Assembly: GCA_030428705.1 (NCBI GenBank)
Contig: JAUIDI010000010.1
Coordinates: 49,500-113,499 of the forward strand
DNA: 64,000 bases
Direction: 5' to 3'
Source: Bacteroidia bacterium
GTDB lineage: Bacteria; Bacteroidota; Bacteroidia; Flavobacteriales; Flavobacteriaceae
In this document: positions 59,270-64,000 of the stretch, piece by piece
Layout: each line of letters opens with the position of its first letter
How positions within the stretch are numbered: position 1 is the stretch's first letter
Translations under genes and position numbers: made by a program
Notes under the pieces: model-generated
The model's input: only the letters and a program-made list of their open reading frames with translations
Databases searched by the model: none
What the model was told of the DNA's origin: nothing

Positions 59270-61975
59270 ATGAAAATGTCCAACATGCCCGCCCTTCTCG
59301 GATTGCTGTTTTGCTGTACGATTTACGGACAAATAAAAATTGGGGATAATCCGCAGATCATAGACCCCAGCTCGGTCTTGGAATTGGAAAGTCGAGAAAG
59401 GGTATTGGTCATTACCAGGGTAACCACGGCCGAAATGAATGCGATCATGCCCCTTCGCGGTGCGCTGGTTTACAATACCGACGTTCAATGTGTGCACTAT
59501 TATGATGGTACCCAATGGGTGAACCTTTGCGAAAATAACGGGTCGGCCAATATTACCGCCGATCCGATCATTCATGATATTCCGACTATTGCTTTGACCC
59601 CTTCGGCCGATGGTACCAATATAGAAATTGCCGAAAACAGTATTCGAAGCGAAATGATCGTCGATGGCGGTATAAACGGAGTGGATATTCAAAATGGATC
59701 CATCGGACCCGGAAAGTTGCAGAACAATTCGGTGACTCAAGACAAGTTGTCCGAGAATGCCGTAGGTGCTTTTGCCTTGGATAACGCCAATATTGGTCTG
59801 ACGGACTTTACCAATGATGCGGGTTTTATTACTAATGCTAATATTGTCAGTGCTGCTGCTAACAATGCAATTACAAATAATGGGGGGGCTTTTTACGATA
59901 ACTCACCGGTTCTTAATGCTGTTAACGATAATACAATCCTTATAAACAATCATATTGCGGCAGATGCCGATACCAATGTCAATAACGAGATACAAAGTCT
60001 CACGTTGACCGGTAACTCGCTTAGCATCTCAGGCAGTAACACAGTGACTTTTCCCAATATAACAGGTGAAATTGACAATAATGAGTTAATTACGAATGCC
60101 GTCCTTTCAGGAACCGACTTAATTATTACCGACCCTGGACAGACTTGGACCATACCACTAGCTAGTCTTGGGGGAAGCAATGGAGCTGACGGTAGCATAA
60201 TTGATCCTAATGGTGGAACAAATATTAATATAACTGGTGCCGGTACTCAGGAAAGTCCCTATGTAATCAACAGTACGTTTACCGAAGTTGACGGAAGCCC
60301 GACCAATGAGTTAATAACAGCATCCGTTCTGAACGGAAATATCTTGACCATTACCGAGGGCGGGAATCCATTTGATATTGATTTGACCGGACTTGGAGGC
60401 GGTAGCGGCACTCAAAATCTGACAAATGTTCTTACCCAAGGTAATGATGCCGGAAATACAATAATCACCAATTTAGGTTCTGAACCAACGGATCCAACAT
60501 CTGCGGCCACAGTTGGTTATGTGAATAACGCAATAATAGGTGGGGGAACACCTCTTGAATTTGATAATTCGACCATTTCTGGATCAGGAGCCATTGGAGA
60601 CCCTTATACTGTTGCTGATGAAGCAATAACTAGGGCAAAGATTGCAACCGCTACGGATGGTGCAACAGCAGGTCAAATATTAAAAGTTAATGTTGGAGGT
60701 AATGGTGTTGATTGGGTAGATCCAACTGTATTTGTGGATGCTACATTAACCGGAGATGGTACTACCCCGGCAACAGCTCTAAGTATTGCCGATGGTGCGA
60801 TCACCACCGACAAGATACTGGACCAAAACGTCACGCCGCCCAAGATACAGCCATCCGCCACCGACGGACAGGTGCTCACCACCTCGGGAGGGACCGTACA
60901 ATGGGCAACGGCAACGGCAGGGGCCGTGGGAACCGGGACCACAATCGATGGGGACGGGACAGTGGGCAACGAACTCGAAGTGGCCGACAATGCAATCACA
61001 TCCGCAATGATCGTGGACGGCACTATCGTCTCGGCGGATATAGCAACGGACGGGGTAACCAACACGAACGTCGCCGATGGTGCGATCACCACCGACAAGA
61101 TACTGGACCAAAACGTCACGCCGCCCAAGATACAGCCATCCGCCACGGACGGACAGGTGCTCACCACAGTCGGGGGGACGGCCCAATGGGCGGCAGCGAC
61201 CTCGGGCCAAAACCTTTTCGACGCTGATTTACCATTGGCATCAACTCGAACACATAATCTAGATGGGAATAATTTCAACCTCAATGGTCCCGGATTCGTT
61301 GGAATCGGGACAGATAATCCCACAAATAAGCTACATGTTGACGGAGCTGTTCGCGCTGAAGGTGGTTTTAGGAGTACTTTTGGAACACTACCAGGTAGTG
61401 TTGCGTATAGTTTCTATAACGACTCTGATACTGGTATGTATAGAGCAGGCGCAGATCAACTGGCATTTTCCACTGGCGGTGCTGAAGCAATGCGAATCGA
61501 TGGCTCCCAAAATGTTGGTATCGGACCCAAGTTTGCGAGTCCGATAGATGATCCCATTGATGCCAGATTACATGTCGATGGAGATATTTATGCAGAAGGA
61601 GATTTTTATTCAACATTAGGAACTGGAGTTCAACCGATCCCGGATTACGTTTTTGAGTATTATTTTTTAGGTAGATCCGAACTAAAGGAAAACTATAATT
61701 TTAAGAGTCTTGAAGAGATTGAAAACTTTGTAAAAAAGAATCATCATCTTCCCGGAATAAAATCAGCCGCCACCGCAATGGCCGAAGGAAAATGGAATTT
61801 GGGCGAATCTAATATTCAAAACCTCGAAAAAATCGAGGAACTCTTTTTGCATACCATAGAACAAGAAAACAAGATCAAACAATTACAAAAAGAAAACCAA
61901 ACAATTTCAAACGAACTTATCGCTCTCAAAAAAGAATTGGAGGTTATAAAAAATCTAATAAAAAAATCGAATTGA
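59270..61975 (+). CDS. Large tail-fibre-like secreted protein
   Basis: A 901-residue protein with a signal peptide (MKMSNMPALLGLLFCCTIYGQ). Residues about 22-95 are the bacteroidetal fibre N-terminal module (IIDPSSVLELESRERVLVITRVTTAEMN ... LVYNTDVQCVHYYDGTQWVNLC). The middle carries repeated short strands of the type SGTDLIITDPGQTWTIPL and two copies of DGAITTDKILDQNVTPPK. The C-terminus has YVFEYYFLGRSELKENYNF ... HHLPGIKSAATAMAEGKWNLGE and a coiled coil, as in phage-like tail fibres. No T9SS type A or B signal is seen. The stop overlaps the next gene (TTGA). Confidence 0.85.
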   Translation: MKMSNMPALLGLLFCCTIYGQIKIGDNPQIIDPSSVLELESRERVLVITRVTTAEMNAIMPLRGALVYNTDVQCVHYYDGTQWVNLCENNGSANITADPIIHDIPTIALTPSADGTNIEIAENSIRSEMIVDGGINGVDIQNGSIGPGKLQNNSVTQDKLSENAVGAFALDNANIGLTDFTNDAGFITNANIVSAAANNAITNNGGAFYDNSPVLNAVNDNTILINNHIAADADTNVNNEIQSLTLTGNSLSISGSNTVTFPNITGEIDNNELITNAVLSGTDLIITDPGQTWTIPLASLGGSNGADGSIIDPNGGTNINITGAGTQESPYVINSTFTEVDGSPTNELITASVLNGNILTITEGGNPFDIDLTGLGGGSGTQNLTNVLTQGNDAGNTIITNLGSEPTDPTSAATVGYVNNAIIGGGTPLEFDNSTISGSGAIGDPYTVADEAITRAKIATATDGATAGQILKVNVGGNGVDWVDPTVFVDATLTGDGTTPATALSIADGAITTDKILDQNVTPPKIQPSATDGQVLTTSGGTVQWATATAGAVGTGTTIDGDGTVGNELEVADNAITSAMIVDGTIVSADIATDGVTNTNVADGAITTDKILDQNVTPPKIQPSATDGQVLTTVGGTAQWAAATSGQNLFDADLPLASTRTHNLDGNNFNLNGPGFVGIGTDNPTNKLHVDGAVRAEGGFRSTFGTLPGSVAYSFYNDSDTGMYRAGADQLAFSTGGAEAMRIDGSQNVGIGPKFASPIDDPIDARLHVDGDIYAEGDFYSTLGTGVQPIPDYVFEYYFLGRSELKENYNFKSLEEIENFVKKNHHLPGIKSAATAMAEGKWNLGESNIQNLEKIEELFLHTIEQENKIKQLQKENQTISNELIALKKELEVIKNLIKKSN
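59882..59888 (+). repeat. G7 homopolymer within the fibre gene
   Basis: Seven G in a row at codons 205-207 (Gly-Gly-Ala). Slippage by one base would frameshift the gene, as in contingency loci. Seven is shorter than most known switch tracts. Confidence 0.6.
60788..60882 (+). repeat. 95-bp direct repeat, copy 1
   Basis: Encodes ADGAITTDKILDQNVTPPKI and onward to QVLTT. It matches copy 2, 285 bp downstream, at 94 of 95 bases, including synonymous positions. The 285-bp offset is exactly 95 codons, so recombination between copies keeps the frame. Confidence 0.85.
61073..61167 (+). repeat. 95-bp direct repeat, copy 2
   Basis: Second copy of the 95-bp repeat; one base differs (C to G in the Thr-Asp region of SATDG). 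It sits at the end of the GC-rich block of the gene. Confidence 0.85.
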
Positions 61976-63120
61976 AAGCGATACTGTACATTCTATTTCT
62001 TTCGGCAGGCATTCTCGTCAATGCCCAAACTGCTTTCTATAACCAAGGCAATATACGTATTCATGAAAACGGGCAAATCGGTTTTCATACCGACCTCATC
62101 AACGATGGTGTCTTTGACGAGAATCTCGGGCTGGCCGGGTTTTACAGCAATGAATTCCGTGATATTTTCGGGGCGTTCCCTCCCACATTTTTCGACGTCG
62201 AATTCGATACGCAAATTAGCACAACGGTTAATACTACGGTCAATGTCGTAAATAATGTCAATTTTATCGATGGCAACGTCTTTTCACCTCGAATGCAATC
62301 GAGTATCGCATTGAACTTTCTTGAAAACGCCTTTTATAACGGTGAAGGTGATTTCAATAAGATCGATGGTTATGCCAGTATCAATGGCCAACAGAACTTC
62401 ACATTCCCTGTGGGTGATTTTGAACAATTGCGCCCCTTGATCATGACCTCTTCGGGAATCAACACCTTGGCCAAATGTGCCTATTTCGCCGAGAACCCGA
62501 ATAATCCACCAAGTTTGGATAATGGCTTTGATACCGGCCGAAAGGCAAGTAATATCGGCACTATAAGTCCGGTCGAATTTTGGAGGTTGGAAGGTGAAGT
62601 GTCTTCGACAATCAGCATCAGCTGGAACGAGCGCAGTAATCTGACCGCTTTGACCGATGATGTAAGCACAATAATCCCGGTTGGGTTTAGTAAAAGAATA
62701 AACCAATGGATAAGTTTAGGGGTCGATGCGCAGGCCGGAGATCTTTCCCAAGGTTTTGTAACCTCGGCCGAATTTGTTCCAAACGACTTTGAGGCCATTA
62801 CATTTGCCGGTGCAGGCGAACCCGTCGAACTGTTGGCGTTGGATAATTATTTAGTATCCGCCAATGGCGATGGTATCAACGACTTTCTTGAAATCCCAGA
62901 GTTGGAACAGTCGCCCAACAACGAACTTTTTATATACGATCGCTTTGGGATGAAAGTATTCGAGCAAGAAAATTATAGCGACGAATTTACGGGATTCGCC
63001 AATACGGGCGATTTTATAATCCAACGAGAAAAAGGGCTTCCCTCCGGAGTCTATTTTTATGTCGTTTCCATGAAAGATTTAGGATTGGATTTTCAGGGAT
63101 TTTTCTACTTGACCCGATAA
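61972..63120 (+). CDS. T9SS type B secreted protein coupled to the fibre gene
   Basis: A 382-residue exported protein: signal peptide (KAILYILFLSAGILVNAQ), a beta-rich body (FYNQGNIRIHENGQIGFHTDLINDG ... GYASINGQQNFTFPVGD), and the type B C-terminal signal (LVSANGDGINDFLEI; LFIYDRFGMKVFEQENY; LPSGVYFYVVSM). The start is TTG 61972 overlapping the fibre stop (TTGA), so translation is coupled. It may carry or anchor the fibre at the surface. No porP/sprF gene is adjacent. Confidence 0.88.
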   Translation: MKAILYILFLSAGILVNAQTAFYNQGNIRIHENGQIGFHTDLINDGVFDENLGLAGFYSNEFRDIFGAFPPTFFDVEFDTQISTTVNTTVNVVNNVNFIDGNVFSPRMQSSIALNFLENAFYNGEGDFNKIDGYASINGQQNFTFPVGDFEQLRPLIMTSSGINTLAKCAYFAENPNNPPSLDNGFDTGRKASNIGTISPVEFWRLEGEVSSTISISWNERSNLTALTDDVSTIIPVGFSKRINQWISLGVDAQAGDLSQGFVTSAEFVPNDFEAITFAGAGEPVELLALDNYLVSANGDGINDFLEIPELEQSPNNELFIYDRFGMKVFEQENYSDEFTGFANTGDFIIQREKGLPSGVYFYVVSMKDLGLDFQGFFYLTR

Positions 63121-63286
63121 ATTTTCCCAATTAACATCATCGTTTAAAGGCCATATTCAGCGGTGATTGAAATTCAATTCCCATTTTACAACATTCTATA
63201 AGGCACTCACAACATTTTATGGAGATTTTGGCGACCAGCATCTAATTTTACACTTGATTAGATAATCAATCCAAATCTTATCTAAA
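63121..63286 (+). promoter_or_regulatory. Upstream region of the collagen-like gene
   Basis: It holds a perfect dyad TTGATTA-GA-TAATCAA (63254-63269), 18 bp before the ATG, and a 12-bp direct repeat ACAACATTyTAT (63188-63199 and 63209-63220) offset by 21 bp, two helical turns. No full promoter consensus was found (TAATTTTA at 63243-63250 is one base off). Confidence 0.45.
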
Positions 63287-64000
63287 ATGGACTTAAAAAA
63301 ACTTGGGCTATTATTGCTCTTCTTGGCCTTCATAAATGCTGCAACCGCACAGTTAAAAATTGGTGAAAATCCAAATTCTATCGATCCCACTTCGATCGTT
63401 GAAATGGAAAGTACCTCAAAAGCCTTGGTCTTGACACGACTGACCACGGCCCAAATGCAGAATATCGTTCCACTTCGTGGCGCAATGGTTTATAATACAG
63501 AGACGAAATGCATTCATTATTACGATGGAATGCAATGGAACAACCTTTGCCAAAGCTCTGATCAAGGAACTTTTTCGTTTGTAAATAACGGCAATGGTAC
63601 CTTCACCATAAATTATTCCGATGGTACCTCGTTTACCTCCCAAGACCTAACAGGCCCGCAGGGAATCCAGGGAGAGAAAGGTGACAAGGGAGACCAAGGG
63701 GACGTAGGTCCTCAGGGGATCCAGGGTGAAAAGGGAGACCAGGGAGACCAAGGGGACGTAGGTCCTCAGGGGATCCAGGGAGAGAAAGGTGACAAGGGTG
63801 ACCAGGGCGATCAAGGGATCCAAGGTATACAAGGCGAAAAAGGCGACAAGGGAGACCAAGGGGACGTAGGCCCGCAGGGAATCCAGGGAGAAAAAGGAGA
63901 CAAGGGAGACCAAGGCGATCAGGGTATACAGGGTATCCAGGGCGAAAAAGGCGACAAGGGTGACCAAGGGGACGTAGGCCCGCAGGGAATCCAGGGAGAG
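63287..64000 (+). CDS. Collagen-like fibre protein, 3'-truncated by window edge
   Basis: 238 codons are visible and open to the window end. It has a signal peptide ([22 protein letters not shown]), an N-terminal module paralogous to the tail-fibre protein ([41 protein letters not shown]), a short spacer, then Gly-X-Y repeats from residue 123 ([18 protein letters not shown]). The opposite strand also has an open frame here, which is a shadow of the repeats. The C-terminus and any secretion signal are outside the window. Confidence 0.9.
   Translation, partial: MDLKKLGLLLLFLAFINAATAQLKIGENPNSIDPTSIVEMESTSKALVLTRLTTAQMQNIVPLRGAMVYNTETKCIHYYDGMQWNNLCQSSDQGTFSFVNNGNGTFTINYSDGTSFTSQDLTGPQGIQGEKGDKGDQGDVGPQGIQGEKGDQGDQGDVGPQGIQGEKGDKGDQGDQGIQGIQGEKGDKGDQGDVGPQGIQGEKGDKGDQGDQGIQGIQGEKGDKGDQGDVGPQGIQGE
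63653..64000 (+). repeat. 54-bp tandem repeats encoding collagen-like triplets
   Basis: Units of 18 residues (54 bp): six full units and the beginning of a seventh (63977). Units alternate between endings G-D-V and G-D-Q, and starts G-P-Q and G-I-Q. The near identity at the DNA level implies recent expansion by unequal crossing-over or slippage, which always stays in frame. Confidence 0.9.

Noticed and set aside
60673-61323. Long minus-strand open frame (216 codons) and several RG-rich plus-strand frames in the fibre gene
   Set aside because: They are shadows caused by the GC-rich block; the composition is Arg/Pro/His-rich without family features, and the true frame continues on both sides.
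63647-63967. Minus-strand frame opposite the collagen repeats
   Set aside because: It is a mirror of the 54-bp repeat unit (repeated Leu-Val-Ser pattern) and has no start region of its own.
59270-64000. Prophage tail region
   Set aside because: Fibre-like motifs occur, but both fibre proteins have Sec signal peptides and no capsid, tail, integrase or lysis genes are present.

Overview
The window is chromosomal DNA of a member of the Flavobacteriaceae (Bacteroidota), probably a marine gliding type. The signs are two proteins with the 'gliding motility-associated' type B C-terminal domain of the type IX secretion system (T9SS), a PorP/SprF-family outer-membrane protein, kynurenine-pathway genes, a PPK2 pair, flavobacterial gene orders (ftsH-LUD-cdsA-psd-ACBP; birA divergent from rsfS), and promoters of the TTG-N17-23-TAnnTTTG kind. 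Genus is not resolved. No rRNA, tRNA, CRISPR array, IS element or prophage was seen.

Layout. 1-7.2 kb: end of ddl, coaD, a PAS histidine kinase with its CheY-like partner, an exported M14 peptidase, a Nudix hydrolase divergent from pyrE, and a small SRPBCC protein. 7.2-12.9 kb: birA, then rsfS-ftsH-LUD-cdsA-psd-ACBP (translation and membrane quality control plus phospholipid synthesis). 12.9-15.2 kb: two ECF sigma factors, an RskA-like anti-sigma factor and a tiny Cys-rich membrane protein. 15.3-22.3 kb: murB, an aminotransferase, an aspartyl protease with PDZ domain, a DUF1573 protein and valS. 22.4-26 kb: exported Gfo/Idh/MocA and TIM-barrel/NTF2-like proteins, probably periplasmic sugar chemistry. 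26-38 kb: tandem PPK2 kinases, an OmpR-type two-component pair, a sterol-desaturase family protein, a creatininase-family protein, lipA, and gap coupled to a TPR hybrid kinase. 38-43 kb: lpxK, a Nif3-like protein, a coiled-coil protein, kmo and a second-type clpP. 43.4-46.7 kb: a SprB-like T9SS adhesin with its SprF-like partner. 46.8-58.9 kb: a small hypothetical gene, MscS with an ECF sigma factor, a lipoprotein, kynU with an MFS transporter, GNAT, O-methyltransferase, PAP2, TatA, and an M1 peptidase followed by a DUF6702 protein and two CarboxypepD_reg proteins.

59-64 kb is the accessory part and the most interesting. A 901-residue tail-fibre-like secreted protein is joined by a TTGA stop/start overlap to a type B T9SS protein. 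A second fibre gene follows, with the same N-terminal module but a collagen-like Gly-X-Y stalk made of 54-bp repeats; it runs off the window. The first fibre gene is a base-composition mosaic with a GC-rich insert, a 95-bp near-perfect in-frame direct repeat and a G7 tract. I read this as a modular surface-fibre locus in which T9SS delivers or anchors one component and recombination or slippage varies the fibre. That reading is inference; the architecture is seen directly.
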